The position numbers and the translations under genes were made by a program. Shown in pieces: positions 31,444-40,066 of a stretch of DNA of 51,139 bases. Each line of letters starts with the position of its first letter. The first letter of the stretch is position 1. The stretch is from Oscillibacter sp. (GTDB taxonomy: Bacteria > Bacillota > Clostridia > Oscillospirales > Oscillospiraceae). The notes below the pieces were generated by a model. The model had not been told where the DNA came from and did no database searches. It saw only the letters and a list, made by a program, of their open reading frames with translations. The stretch lies in contig JAFXQD010000047.1 in assembly GCA_017527365.1 (NCBI GenBank), positions 1 to 51,139 of the forward strand, given 5' to 3'.

Positions 31444-32523
31444 TCACAGTTCCGGGAAACGGATGTCCTTTTCCCACACGGTTCGCCCGTCGCCGCACGT
31501 TTCGCGGGGCGCAAAGCCGCAGGCGGCGAAGAACGGCGCGGCGGTGGGCGGGGCGGCGACGCTGACGGAGCCGCCGCCGTTGGCGCGTGTCCGCACGACC
31601 GCCTGTCCGATAAGCTGTATGCCCATGGCTTTTCGGCGGTATTTCTCCCGCAGATAGAGAATGAAAATCCATCCGTTTTGGGGGTCAAATTGTACCAGTC
31701 CGGCGGGTTCGTCGCCTAAGTACGCGCAAAGCGCCGCGCACCCTTCCGCGCCGGACAACAGCCGCGCCCGGTCGAACGCCCCGCCGACGGCGCGAACCGC
31801 TTCCGCGCCGAGTTCGGCGAACAGCGGGTTGTCGGGCGGCAATTCGCGGAACCATAGCCCCGTCTCCAAGGCGTTGTTGCGCTTTGCGGACGTTTCCTTC
31901 TCCAGATATTCTTTCGTTTTCAAATGCCGATTGTCGTCGCGGTAGAGCAGACGGAACGCGCCGCCGCCGTATTCCAAGAGGGACACGGCGGTGTTGTCGC
32001 CGTGCCGCACGGCGCCCGTCTCTTCCAGCGTCATGCCCTCGATTTTCGACAGCAACAGCCGCAGAATGTAGCCGTGCGACACCAGCGCGATAGTTTTGCC
32101 GTCGTTCTCCGCCGCGACGCGGTTCAAAAACTTCCAAGCCCTTTCCAGCACGGCTTGCGGCGTCTCCGCGCCCGGAACGCGCCATTGTTCCATATGCCGC
32201 CCGAAGTTTTCCAGCATTTGCGCGTCGCGGCGGGCGATTTCCCCGAAGGTCAGTTGCTCCCATTCGCCGACGCAGATTTCCCGCAAGTCCGGGACGCCCT
32301 GCACGGGCAATCCGCGAGGCTTGGCGATGGCGGTAGCGGTGGCGCGGGCGCGGTACAGGTCGCTGGAGTAAACCGCGTCGATACGGACGCCCTCAAAACG
32401 CTTTTCCAGCGCTTTGACTTGCCGCCAGCCTCTGTCCGTCAAAGCGCTGTCACGGTGTCCCTGCACAATGCGGTAAAGGTTGCCCTCCGCCTCCGCGTGG
32501 CGGATTAGATAAATCGTGGTCAT
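31444..32523 (-). CDS. Histidine phosphatase fused to GNAT acetyltransferase
   Basis: A 359-residue two-domain protein. Residues 1-200 are a phosphoglycerate mutase-like histidine phosphatase: LIRHAEAEGN with the catalytic His (RHG-like motif as RHA), SSDLYRARATATAIA, and the second His in LVSHGYILR. Residues about 215-359 are a GNAT acetyltransferase: VQFDPQNGWIFILYLREKYRRKAMGIQLIGQAVV matches the acetyl-CoA-binding strand-loop-helix (RRKAMG in place of RGKGIG), and AAPFFAACGFAP is the C-terminal motif. CobC-like or phosphosugar substrates and the acetylation target are unknown. ATG 32523 is 7 bases after ACAGGAG. Confidence 0.8.
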   Translation of the reverse strand: MTTIYLIRHAEAEGNLYRIVQGHRDSALTDRGWRQVKALEKRFEGVRIDAVYSSDLYRARATATAIAKPRGLPVQGVPDLREICVGEWEQLTFGEIARRDAQMLENFGRHMEQWRVPGAETPQAVLERAWKFLNRVAAENDGKTIALVSHGYILRLLLSKIEGMTLEETGAVRHGDNTAVSLLEYGGGAFRLLYRDDNRHLKTKEYLEKETSAKRNNALETGLWFRELPPDNPLFAELGAEAVRAVGGAFDRARLLSGAEGCAALCAYLGDEPAGLVQFDPQNGWIFILYLREKYRRKAMGIQLIGQAVVRTRANGGGSVSVAAPPTAAPFFAACGFAPRETCGDGRTVWEKDIRFPEL

Positions 32524-32690
32524 GGAATCGCTCCTGTCTGTGGTGGTCATGCGGGGATTATAGCGCGTTCGCGGCGCGTTGGCAATCGGTTTTTGCCGTT
32601 CAGGCTCCGGACAAAGGCGCCGTTCCGCTTTTTCGGGGAAATCCGAACGGGTTCCGCTGGCATATGCGCCCTAAAAAGGGCGTTCGTTTC

Positions 32691-32703
32691 CGTCAAGTTG
32701 ACG
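32691..32703. repeat. 13-bp palindrome in the thlA upstream region
   Basis: CGTCAAGTTGACG, perfectly symmetric about its central G; a second stem CGCCCT-AAAA-AGGGCG lies at 32667-32682. Both may be operators or remnant hairpins for either neighbour. Confidence 0.4.
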
Positions 32704-32718
32704 AAAAGGGCGGGGGCT

Positions 32719-32736
32719 TTGTCAAAAATTTAACAA
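32719..32736. promoter_or_regulatory. Rex-like operator upstream of thlA
   Basis: TTGTCAAAAATTTAACAA matches the clostridial Rex consensus TTGTTAA-N4-TTAACAA with a single mismatch. Rex senses NADH/NAD and is known to control thiolase and butyrate genes in clostridia. Its centre lies about 70 bp before the predicted transcription start, far for a simple repressor. Confidence 0.55.
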
Positions 32737-32762
32737 AAACGCCCTGAGCGCGAAAGTTCTTA

Positions 32763-32791
32763 TTGACGGCGGCACGAAAAGCCCTTATAAT
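32763..32791 (+). promoter_or_regulatory. Promoter of thlA
   Basis: TTGACG at 32763-32768, 17-bp spacer, TATAAT at 32786-32791; near-perfect consensus. Confidence 0.88.
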
Positions 32792-32871
32792 AACCCCGTA
32801 AAGCTGGCGTCGGCGGCTGTAACGCTTCGCCGCCTGTCCGCGCCGCCAAATTCCAAAAACGGAGGAATACC

Positions 32872-34125
32872 ATGAAAGAACTCTATGTTGTCAACTGTTG
32901 CAGAACGGCTATCGGCTCTTTTGGCGGCTCCCTGAAGGACACGCCCGCCGCCGATTTGGGCGCCATCGTGGTCAAGGAAGCCCTCAAACGCGCCAACGTC
33001 GCCCCGGAGAACGTGGACGAGCTGATGTTCGGCTGCATTCTGACTTCCGCCCTCGGACAGAACGTCGCCCGTCAGGTTTCCATCAAGGCGGGGCTGCCCT
33101 ATTCCGTGCCCGCCTACACGGTCGGCATGGTCTGCGGCTCCGGCATGAAGTCCGTTATCGAGGCGGCGCGCTCCATCGTCGCCGGGGACGCCGACATCGT
33201 GGTATGCGGCGGCACGGAGAACATGAGCGCCGCGCCCTACGCCCTCCCCGACGCCCGCTGGGGCGCCCGCATGGGCGACAAGAAAATGGTCGATTCCATG
33301 ATTAAGGACGGCCTCTGGGACGCGTTCAACAACTACCACATGGGCACCACCGCCGAGAACATCAACGACGTGTGGGGAATCACGCGCCAAGAGCAGGACG
33401 AGTTCGCGTTCAGCTCGCAGAGCAAGACCAAGGCCGCGCAGGATTCCGGGCGGTTCGACGACGAGATTGTCCCCGTGCCCATGAAGGTCAAAAAGGAAAT
33501 CGTGGAGTTCAAGAAGGACGAGTTCCCGCGCCTGACCCCGGTCGACAAGCTGGGCAAACTGCGCGGCGCGTTCCCCCTCAGCCCCGAATCCCCCAACCCC
33601 GCCGTCACCCACACCTTTGAGCCCGTCGGAATCAAGGACGCCCCCGACAAGGGCACGCAGCGCGTCACGGCGGGCAACGCCTCCGGCATTAACGACGGCG
33701 CCGCCGCCATCGTGCTGGCATCCGGCGAGGCGGTCGAGAAGTACGGCTTGAAGCCCATGGCGAAGCTCATCGGCTGGGGGCAGGGCGGCGTTGACCCCAA
33801 GATTATGGGCGTGGGCCCCGTCGTCGCCTCCCGTCAGGCTATGTCCAAGGCCGGCGTGACTATGGACGACATCGACCTTGTGGAAGCCAACGAGGCTTTC
33901 GCGGCGCAGTCTATCGCCGTCGCCCGCGAACTGGGCTTTGACATGGCGAAAGTCAACGTCAACGGCGGCGCGATTTCCCTCGGACACCCCGTCGGCGCGT
34001 CCGGCGCCCGCATTATCGTGACGCTGTTGCACGAAATGCAGAAGCGCCCCGAAGCCAAGAAAGGGCTCGCCACGCTGTGCATCGGCGGCGGGCAGGGCGT
34101 CGCCACCGTGTTTGAGAAGTGCTGA
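32872..34125 (+). CDS. thlA: Acetyl-CoA acetyltransferase (thiolase)
   Basis: A 417-residue thiolase condensing two acetyl-CoA to acetoacetyl-CoA, the entry to butyrate. The nucleophile is Cys88 ([10 protein letters not shown]), the NEAFA motif is present, the general acid/base His is about 372 ([11 protein letters not shown]), and the second Cys is about 403 (CIGGGQG). Compared with the common 392-residue type there is an insertion of about 24 residues (about 235-261, [20 protein letters not shown] onwards) just before [14 protein letters not shown]. No butyrate partner (crt, hbd, bcd) is adjacent. SD GGAGG precedes ATG 32872. Confidence 0.93.
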   Translation: MKELYVVNCCRTAIGSFGGSLKDTPAADLGAIVVKEALKRANVAPENVDELMFGCILTSALGQNVARQVSIKAGLPYSVPAYTVGMVCGSGMKSVIEAARSIVAGDADIVVCGGTENMSAAPYALPDARWGARMGDKKMVDSMIKDGLWDAFNNYHMGTTAENINDVWGITRQEQDEFAFSSQSKTKAAQDSGRFDDEIVPVPMKVKKEIVEFKKDEFPRLTPVDKLGKLRGAFPLSPESPNPAVTHTFEPVGIKDAPDKGTQRVTAGNASGINDGAAAIVLASGEAVEKYGLKPMAKLIGWGQGGVDPKIMGVGPVVASRQAMSKAGVTMDDIDLVEANEAFAAQSIAVARELGFDMAKVNVNGGAISLGHPVGASGARIIVTLLHEMQKRPEAKKGLATLCIGGGQGVATVFEKC

Positions 34126-34251
34126 TTGCCGGAAAACGCCGACTCGCCGCGAGAAACCAGTCGGAACCCGGTTTGCGCGGCGTGTCTCATATCTGCGGGT
34201 TAAGAACGCGCCGCCGGGCTCCTGCTTGGCGTTGAGACAGCCCGCGAAAAG

Positions 34252-34290
34252 AAATGACCGTCCCTGCTAAGGGGCGGCCATTTCCTTTTC
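34252..34290. terminator. Bidirectional terminator between thlA and the DtxR-family gene
   Basis: Fourteen-base arms (34252-34265 with 34272-34285, one mismatch and one G-T) followed by CTTTT on the plus strand and TTCTTTT on the minus strand. Confidence 0.8.
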
Positions 34291-34304
34291 GTTGATTTTC
34301 GGAT

Positions 34305-34682
34305 TCAAGCCCGCGTTTTTTCCACAAACTCCACGATTTTCCGGTAGGTTTCCTCGCTCAAGTCGTGCTCGACTTTGCACGCGTCCACCTCCGCCTGTCC
34401 CGGCGAGACGCCCAGACGCTCAAACAGCCGGGTAAGCGTCTTATGGCGGTCATAGACTTGCGACGCGATTTCCATGCCCTTGTCGGTCAGCGTGATGGCG
34501 CCGTCCCCCGCCATTGTGATATAGCCGTTTTCCCGCAGTTTCTTCATGGCGATGCTCACGCTGGGCTTTGAGAACCCCAAGCGGTTCACAATGTCGATGG
34601 AGCGGACTTGCCCGTGTCCGAGGCGCTCTTCCAGCGCGAGAACGGATTCCAGATAATCTTCCGCAGACTGATGAATCACCAT
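34305..34682 (-). CDS. DtxR/MntR-family metal-dependent repressor
   Basis: A short 125-residue member lacking the SH3-like third domain. Residues 1-65 are the winged helix (VRSIDIVNRLGFSKPSVSIA as recognition region). The metal-binding dimer domain carries Asp9 and Glu12 (EDYLESV), a His in YDRHKTL, and a C-x-x-E-H motif (DACKVEHDLSEE). The Asp is MntR-like while Cys, Glu, His are as in the DtxR/IdeR primary site, so iron or manganese is possible. It sits downstream of lgt-folD on the same strand, 49 bases apart, with SD AGGAGG. Confidence 0.85.
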   Translation of the reverse strand: MVIHQSAEDYLESVLALEERLGHGQVRSIDIVNRLGFSKPSVSIAMKKLRENGYITMAGDGAITLTDKGMEIASQVYDRHKTLTRLFERLGVSPGQAEVDACKVEHDLSEETYRKIVEFVEKTRA

Positions 34683-34731
34683 TTTTAGCCGCCTCCTGTG
34701 AGTGTGTTTTCGCCGGGGGTGGTTTTTCGCG

Positions 34732-36546
34732 TCAGTCCTCGCCGAGTTTGCGTTTGGCGGCGGCGAGGACGTTTTCCAGCAGGCGCGCCCGCGTCATGGG
34801 CCCCACGCCGCCCGGAACGGGCGTAATCCAGCCCGCCTTTCCGGAAACGTTGTCAAAGTCCACGTCGCCGCAGAGCTTGCCGTTTTCGTCGCGGTTCATG
34901 CCCACGTCGATGACCGTCGCCCCGGCTTTCACCATGTCCGCCGTGACCAGATTCCGCTTTCCGGCGGCGACAATCAGGATGTCGGCCTGACGGGTAATCA
35001 TGGGCAGGCGCTCCGTGCGGGAATGGCAGAGCGTCACGGTGCCGTCGGCGGCCGTCAAGAGCATGGCCAGCGGCTTTCCGACAATATTGCTCCGCCCGAT
35101 AATCACGCAATGCCGCCCGCGGATGGGGATTCCGTATTCCAACAACAACATCATGATTCCCGCCGGGGTGCAGGGCAGGAAGCCGGGTTCGCCGAGGGAA
35201 AGCTGTCCGATGTTGTAGGGGTGGAAGCAGTCCACGTCCTTTTCGGGGTGGATAGCGCGGAGGACTTCTGAGGCGTTAAGATGGGAGGGCAAGGGAAGCT
35301 GGCACAAAATGCCGTCAACGGCGTTGTCGTTGTTGAGGCGGTGGATGAGCGTCAGGAGCTGTTCCTGCGTAATGTTTTCGGGCAGGCGGCAGGGAAGGGT
35401 TTGCACGCCGCATTCGGCGCAGTCCTTCTCCTTGTTCCTTACGTAGACTTGCGACGCGGGGTCGCTTCCGACGAGTATCACCGCGAGGCAGGGCGGGCGG
35501 TGAAGTTCGGCAACCTGTTTTTTAATCCGGGCGCGGGTTTTCTCCGCCAAGGCCTTGCCGTCCATGAGTATCGCCATTTCATTTCCTCCTGAAGTCCCGC
35601 CGCTTTCCGGCGGGACGGGCTCCACAAAATTCGGGTCGTCCTCGAACCACTGCCGGCTTGCCGGCTGGTAGACGTACAAATCTTTCGGGGAACGCTTCAC
35701 AATTTTCAGCTCAAACCAGAGCATGACCGCCGCGACGCCCGCAAGGCACAGGCTCAGCGCCTGCGAAACCCGCACGGGAACCCCGAAAAACTCCCAGTCG
35801 AACAGGTACAGGCTGTCGGTGCGCAAGCCCTCAATCCAAGCGCGGCCAAGGCCGTACCAAAGGAAGTAAAACCAAGCGTTTTCGCCGTCGAACCGCCGCC
35901 CCCTTGACACGACCGCCAAAAGCAGAACCAGCCCGATAAAATTCCACAGGCTTTCATAGAAGAAGGTCGGGTGCACGTCCACGGCGACGGGCTCGGCGGC
36001 GCCCTCGAACCAGAGGCGCATCCGCCACGGCAGGCTTGTCGGGACGCCGAACGCCTCCCGGTTGACGAAGTTCGCCCACCGCCCGATGACCTGCCCCAAG
36101 AGCAGACCGTAAACGAGCGTATCCATGAGCGCCCCGAAGGGGATGTAGCGGCTTCTGGCGAAGAAGTACGCGACGAGCAGTCCGGCGATGACCGTGCCGT
36201 AAATGGCGATTCCGCCGTCCCATATGGCGACGGCGCGCCCCCAGTCGAAGCCGCCTTCCGCGTCGCGGTACAGGGACTGGTTGAAGAGCACGTAGTAAGT
36301 CCGGGAGCCGAGAATACAGCAGGGCGTCGCCCAGAGCACGAAGTCAAGGACGTGGTCTTCCGTGATTCCGGCGCGTTTGGCGCGTTTCATGGACAGCCAC
36401 GCGCCGCAGAGCATGGCGAAGGCTAAAATAATGCCGTACCAGTAAATGCCGTGCCCGATGTGGATTGCAACCGGGTCGGGATTCCACGACCAGTCGCCGA
36501 ACAGCCCCGGAAACGAGATAGGCATATTTTTGAGCGCTTGTTCCAT
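34732..36546 (-). CDS. lgt-folD: In-frame fusion: prolipoprotein diacylglyceryl transferase (Lgt) and FolD
   Basis: One 604-codon frame with no stop between two whole enzymes. Residues about 1-300 are Lgt, a seven-span membrane enzyme that transfers diacylglycerol to prolipoproteins: ISFPGLFG..., HGIYWYGI, GGIAIYGTVIAG, the signature GQVIGRWANFVNREAFG, and HPTFFYESLWN. Residues 324-604 are FolD, 281 residues, the usual length, with methylenetetrahydrofolate dehydrogenase/cyclohydrolase motifs (DPASQVYVRNKEKDC, QLPLPSHLN, PCTPAGIM, GRSNIVGKPLA). The linker (PVPPESGGTSGGNE) encodes a 9-bp hairpin and an AGGAGG 7 bases before Met324. The FolD part may be translated separately. Both activities look intact. 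Confidence 0.85.
   Translation of the reverse strand: MEQALKNMPISFPGLFGDWSWNPDPVAIHIGHGIYWYGIILAFAMLCGAWLSMKRAKRAGITEDHVLDFVLWATPCCILGSRTYYVLFNQSLYRDAEGGFDWGRAVAIWDGGIAIYGTVIAGLLVAYFFARSRYIPFGALMDTLVYGLLLGQVIGRWANFVNREAFGVPTSLPWRMRLWFEGAAEPVAVDVHPTFFYESLWNFIGLVLLLAVVSRGRRFDGENAWFYFLWYGLGRAWIEGLRTDSLYLFDWEFFGVPVRVSQALSLCLAGVAAVMLWFELKIVKRSPKDLYVYQPASRQWFEDDPNFVEPVPPESGGTSGGNEMAILMDGKALAEKTRARIKKQVAELHRPPCLAVILVGSDPASQVYVRNKEKDCAECGVQTLPCRLPENITQEQLLTLIHRLNNDNAVDGILCQLPLPSHLNASEVLRAIHPEKDVDCFHPYNIGQLSLGEPGFLPCTPAGIMMLLLEYGIPIRGRHCVIIGRSNIVGKPLAMLLTAADGTVTLCHSRTERLPMITRQADILIVAAGKRNLVTADMVKAGATVIDVGMNRDENGKLCGDVDFDNVSGKAGWITPVPGGVGPMTRARLLENVLAAAKRKLGED
35575..35616 (-). promoter_or_regulatory. 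Internal ribosome-binding site and hairpin before folD inside the fusion frame
   Basis: AGGAGG (35590-35585) lies 7 bases before ATG 35577-35575 (Met324). Immediately upstream is a perfect 9-bp stem GTCCCGCCG/CGGCGGGAC (35594-35602 with 35608-35616, plus-strand coordinates). Confidence 0.7.
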
Positions 36547-36577
36547 TAGAACACCCCCCCTTCCGCGTGACGGGCGC

Positions 36578-36602
36578 GGGAAACGGCGGGGCGCCGTTTC
36601 CC
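36578..36602 (-). other. Hairpin between ymfH-like and lgt-folD genes
   Basis: Perfect 10-bp stem (36578-36587 with 36593-36602, arm GGGAAACGGC), no U-run; intercistronic RNA structure. Confidence 0.5.
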
Positions 36603-36622
36603 GTCGGCGTTCGCGCCGCGCC

Positions 36623-37894
36623 TCATGCCGTCTCCCCCGGCAGGATTTCGCTTAACGCGCAGCGTTCGGGCGCGATATTTTCGCGCAGGAACGCGCAAAC
36701 GTCCTCCGGCGCGATGGATTCAAAGACTTCCGGGAAGCGGAACGGGTCGTAGCCATGGAAATAGCCCTCCGTCATAGAAACCGCGATAGTCTCAAAGGAA
36801 TTGAAGCTCCGGATATAGGAGCCGTAGATAGTGCGCCGGGTGCGCTCGTAGAAATCGGGGTCGATTCCCCCGGCGGCGAGGCGGGCGGCTTCCTTTATAA
36901 TGGCGTCGGCGACGGCGCGGCTGTCGCGGCTGTCGCCCCCGGCGTAGAAGCAGGCGTAGCCGGGCAAAAGCTCGTAGTCGCCGCCGAAAGTCGAATTAAT
37001 CAGCCCGTCGCGGTAGAGTTTCAGGTACAGCGGGCTGGATTCGCCAAGGAGGATGTCGGACGCCAATTCGCCGATGAGCGCCTGACGGAACCACGTTTCG
37101 CCCTCCGCCGCCGGACGGCACTTGAACCCCGCCAAAAACTGCGGCGTGGCGACTTCCATAGTTTGCCGGAACTCGCGCCGACCGACGCCTTCCGGCTCCC
37201 GCCCGTAATCGCGGGGGATTTCTGGGCCGCCCGACGCCGGGAGAATCTCGGCGGCGATTTCCTCCACGCGCTCCGGGTCAACGTCCCCGACGACGGACAG
37301 AATCATATTCGACGGCGTGTAAAAGGCCTTGTGGCAGTCGTAAAGGGTTTCGGCGGTAATTTCCCTTATGCTATCCACGCTCCCGGCAATTTCCGTGCGG
37401 GCGGCGTTGCTCTGATAGAGGCTTTCCACCATGTTATGATAAATGCGCCAGTCGGGGTTGTCCTCAATCATGCGGATTTCCTGCGCGATAATGCCCTGCT
37501 CCTTGTCCACGCTCTCTTTGGTAAAGTAGGGCACGGAGACGAACGAAAGCAGAATGCGCAAGTTTTCCTCAAAATGCTGCGTGGAGTCGAAGTAATAGCC
37601 TGTCATGGCGTTGCCGGTGAAGGCGTTGGGCTCGGCGCCGTTCTTGGCAAGCTCCTGCAAGGCGTTGCCCTCCTCGGTGTCGAACATCTTGTGCTCAAGG
37701 TAATGCGCGATTCCGGCGGGGGTGTCCAGCCACTGCCCGTTCAGGCAAAAGCGCGTGTCCATGCCGCCGTAGCGCGTGGCGAAAAAGGCGTACTTGCGGG
37801 CGTAGTCCGGGCGCGGCACGACGCGCAGTTCCAGCCCGTTGGCGAGTTTCTTACGGAACACGCTCTCCCCGATTCTCTCGTAACGCGTAATCAC
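36623..37894 (-). CDS. M16 family zinc metallopeptidase, YmfH-like
   Basis: A 423-residue pitrilysin-type peptidase. The inverted zinc site HxxEH is AHYLEHKMF (His64, Glu67, His68), with the distal glutamate in the EQGIIAQEIRMIEDNP stretch. It forms an active/inactive pair with the upstream YmfF-like protein, whose stop it overlaps by 4 bases. In Bacillus the pair is linked to peptide or colony processing; substrate is unknown here. SD lies in the upstream gene end. Confidence 0.88.
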   Translation of the reverse strand: MITRYERIGESVFRKKLANGLELRVVPRPDYARKYAFFATRYGGMDTRFCLNGQWLDTPAGIAHYLEHKMFDTEEGNALQELAKNGAEPNAFTGNAMTGYYFDSTQHFEENLRILLSFVSVPYFTKESVDKEQGIIAQEIRMIEDNPDWRIYHNMVESLYQSNAARTEIAGSVDSIREITAETLYDCHKAFYTPSNMILSVVGDVDPERVEEIAAEILPASGGPEIPRDYGREPEGVGRREFRQTMEVATPQFLAGFKCRPAAEGETWFRQALIGELASDILLGESSPLYLKLYRDGLINSTFGGDYELLPGYACFYAGGDSRDSRAVADAIIKEAARLAAGGIDPDFYERTRRTIYGSYIRSFNSFETIAVSMTEGYFHGYDPFRFPEVFESIAPEDVCAFLRENIAPERCALSEILPGETA

Positions 37895-39159
37895 GCTTCC
37901 GCCTCCTTTCCTTTCAGGAAATAAACCGTGTCAAGTCTGACCGTGCGCATGGCGTCTATAATGCGGTCAACGGTCATGTTGCGGGTCTTTTCGCTCAACG
38001 TCTCCGGGGTTTCGTCAAAGCCCGCGACGGCGCGGGACAGGTAGAAGTTTTCCAGCTTGCCCTGCGCGTCGCCCATGGACGCGTAGGAGTTCAGAAGCAG
38101 GCTTCTTGCGCTGTCAATCTCCCAATCTTCAAATTCTCCGCGCCGGACGGCGGCGAGCTGTTCCATGATTTCGTCAAAGGCGTTCTGGTAGTCGGCGAAC
38201 TCAATGCCGGAAGAGACGGTAATCATCTTCTTCTGGCGGTGGAACGCGGAGGAGGCGTAATAGCACAGGGAGAGCTTTTCGCGCACGTTCATGAACAGTT
38301 TCGCGTTGCTGCTCCCGCCGAAAAGCGTGTTTCCCATGAGAAGCGCCATATAGTCGTCGCTTTCGCACGAAAAGCCGATTTCCAATTTGCCCTGCGTCAC
38401 GTCCATGGAGTCCTCGACGCGCAGAACGTCGGCGCGGGGGGCGTGGGGCAGAACGCCGGGAAGCACCCGCACGTCGGCGCGGGGCAGTTCCGACAACGCG
38501 CCGCGCAGGGCGTCGGCGACGGCTTCCGGTTCGGCGCTCCCGCAATAGACGATTTCCAGCGGCGCGGCGGAAAGCATGTCCAGATACGCGCCGAACGCCG
38601 CGCCGTTTTCCAGCGCGTCGGCGTCGGATTCCTCGCCGAGACGCGAAAGCCCGTAAGGCTCCCCGGCGCACATCTCCGAAAGAAGCCTCCGCCCCGCCCA
38701 CAGCCGCTTGTCGTTGCGGATACTGGCAATGGCGTCGAGCAGGTTTGTCTTTTCGCTGTCGAAGTAGGCGGGCAGGAACGCGCCGTTCTCCGCGACGGGC
38801 TTGCAGAGCAGTTCGCCGAGCAGGTCGGCGACGGGTTGCAGGAGGCGTTCGCCGCCGGGGGCAAAGCGGTCGTCGAGGAAGCTGGCGACGAATCCGGCGC
38901 ACTGGCATTCGCCGATTTTGCGGACGGTATCGTCAATCCGCGCCCCGTAGAGATGGTCAAGCCGCGCCGACAACGCGCCCATGTCGGGATAATGGGCGGT
39001 TCCGCGCCGCAGTACGGAGGGAATCAAGGCGTAGGCGGCGGCGTTTTGCCGGGACAGCGGCGCGGCGAACTGCGCCGAAAGCAGGCATGTCTTGAACTTT
39101 TGCGCGGGCAGACAGGTCAAAAACACGCCGTCCGCGAGGTTTTTTCTAACGGTGTTCAA
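37891..39159 (-). CDS. M16 family inactive peptidase partner, YmfF-like
   Basis: A 422-residue pitrilysin-fold protein without HxxEH: the equivalent early region reads SVLRRGTAHYPDMGALSARL. It retains the second-half features (GNTLFGGSSNAKLFMNVREKLSLCYYASS, an R/Y substrate loop), as expected for the non-catalytic subunit. Start is TTG 39159, 8 bases after AAGGAG. First gene of a run ymfF-ymfH-lgt/folD-dtxR on this strand. Confidence 0.83.
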   Translation of the reverse strand: MNTVRKNLADGVFLTCLPAQKFKTCLLSAQFAAPLSRQNAAAYALIPSVLRRGTAHYPDMGALSARLDHLYGARIDDTVRKIGECQCAGFVASFLDDRFAPGGERLLQPVADLLGELLCKPVAENGAFLPAYFDSEKTNLLDAIASIRNDKRLWAGRRLLSEMCAGEPYGLSRLGEESDADALENGAAFGAYLDMLSAAPLEIVYCGSAEPEAVADALRGALSELPRADVRVLPGVLPHAPRADVLRVEDSMDVTQGKLEIGFSCESDDYMALLMGNTLFGGSSNAKLFMNVREKLSLCYYASSAFHRQKKMITVSSGIEFADYQNAFDEIMEQLAAVRRGEFEDWEIDSARSLLLNSYASMGDAQGKLENFYLSRAVAGFDETPETLSEKTRNMTVDRIIDAMRTVRLDTVYFLKGKEAEA

Positions 39160-39205
39160 TGTCTCAACTCCTTAATTCCGGGCGGCGGCGCCGTCCGGTT
39201 CCTGT

Positions 39206-39223
39206 CATGGACGCCTGTCCATG
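39206..39223 (-). other. Palindrome in the ymfF-like leader
   Basis: CATGGAC (39206-39212) pairs with GTCCATG (39217-39223); located between the predicted transcription start and the TTG start of the minus-strand gene, so operator or RNA hairpin. Confidence 0.4.
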
Positions 39224-39237
39224 GAATAATCCCGGCT

Positions 39238-39266
39238 ATTATAATACAAATTTCCCCGCTTGTCTA
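39238..39266 (-). promoter_or_regulatory. Promoter of the ymfF-like operon
   Basis: On the minus strand TAGACA (39266-39261), 17-bp spacer, TATAAT (39243-39238). Confidence 0.7.
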
Positions 39267-39340
39267 TCAATCTTTTTCCGGATTGAGGAAAGAAATTCCG
39301 GCGCGGGCGGCGTTTTACGGGAAAAGTCTCGCGGAACGTC

Positions 39341-39369
39341 TTGAATTTTCCGGGACAGGCTGTTATAAT
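39341..39369 (+). promoter_or_regulatory. Promoter of the M50-scpA-scpB-...-ispH/S1 run
   Basis: TTGAAT at 39341-39346, 17-bp spacer, TATAAT at 39364-39369. It lies about 75 bp from the divergent ymfF-like promoter. Confidence 0.75.
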
Positions 39370-39418
39370 ACGCATGACTTTTCGCGCCGCCGGAGGCGCG
39401 GGACAGGAGAATCTTCCA

Positions 39419-40066
39419 GTGATTGGTTATTTGCGGAATTTGTTGGAAGCCCTTGACTTCACATCCATGGGAGCGGCGGCCATGCGCGTCGCGGCGGTGT
39501 TCCTGTGCCTAACCGTGCACGAAACCTGCCACGGGCTGGCGGCGTTCGCCCTCGGCGACCCCACGGCGCGGAATCTGCATAGGCTGTCGCTCAATCCCCT
39601 GCGCCACGTGGACTGGCTCGGACTTGCCATGATGTTTATCGCGGGGTTCGGCTGGGCGAAGCCCGTGCCCGTTGACCCGCGCTATTTCCGCAACCCGAAA
39701 TGGGGCATGGCGTTCACGGCGCTGGCGGGGCCCGCGTCCAACTTCCTGCTTGCGCTGGCGTCGCTGTTTCTGGCGCGGATTCCGGCAACGTTGGCGCCGA
39801 ACGGCCGGAGCGTCGTCTTTTTCGCCTACTCCGTGCCGCTGTTGTCGTTAGGCCTCGGCGTGTTCAACCTGATACCGTTCCCGCCGCTGGACGGCTCCAA
39901 AGTCCTCGCGGCGTTCCTCCCCGACCGCCTCTATATCTCATGGATGCGCTACGAGCGGTTCGGAATGCTGGTTTTGTTCGCGGTTCTCATGCTCGGCTGG
40001 GACGGCAACTTTGTCAGCCGCGCCGTCTACTGGCTCTACCTGCATATGGCGCAACTCGTATTTTAA
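39419..40066 (+). CDS. Site-2 protease family (M50) membrane metallopeptidase
   Basis: A 215-residue multi-span protein. The catalytic HExxH is HETCH (about His34, Glu35, His38) in the first helix, followed by AFALGDPTAR; the second motif is NLIPFPPLDGSK (Asp ligand). It matches the short M50 family YwhC-like proteases found next to scpA in clostridia. Start is GTG 39419, about 10 bases after ACAGGAG; an upstream frame to 39341 contains the promoter. Substrate unknown. Confidence 0.85.
   Translation: MIGYLRNLLEALDFTSMGAAAMRVAAVFLCLTVHETCHGLAAFALGDPTARNLHRLSLNPLRHVDWLGLAMMFIAGFGWAKPVPVDPRYFRNPKWGMAFTALAGPASNFLLALASLFLARIPATLAPNGRSVVFFAYSVPLLSLGLGVFNLIPFPPLDGSKVLAAFLPDRLYISWMRYERFGMLVLFAVLMLGWDGNFVSRAVYWLYLHMAQLVF

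Noticed and set aside
36755..39456. Two long plus-strand frames (389 and 405 codons) opposite the M16 peptidases
   Set aside because: Both real peptidases lie on the other strand; the plus frames lack motifs.
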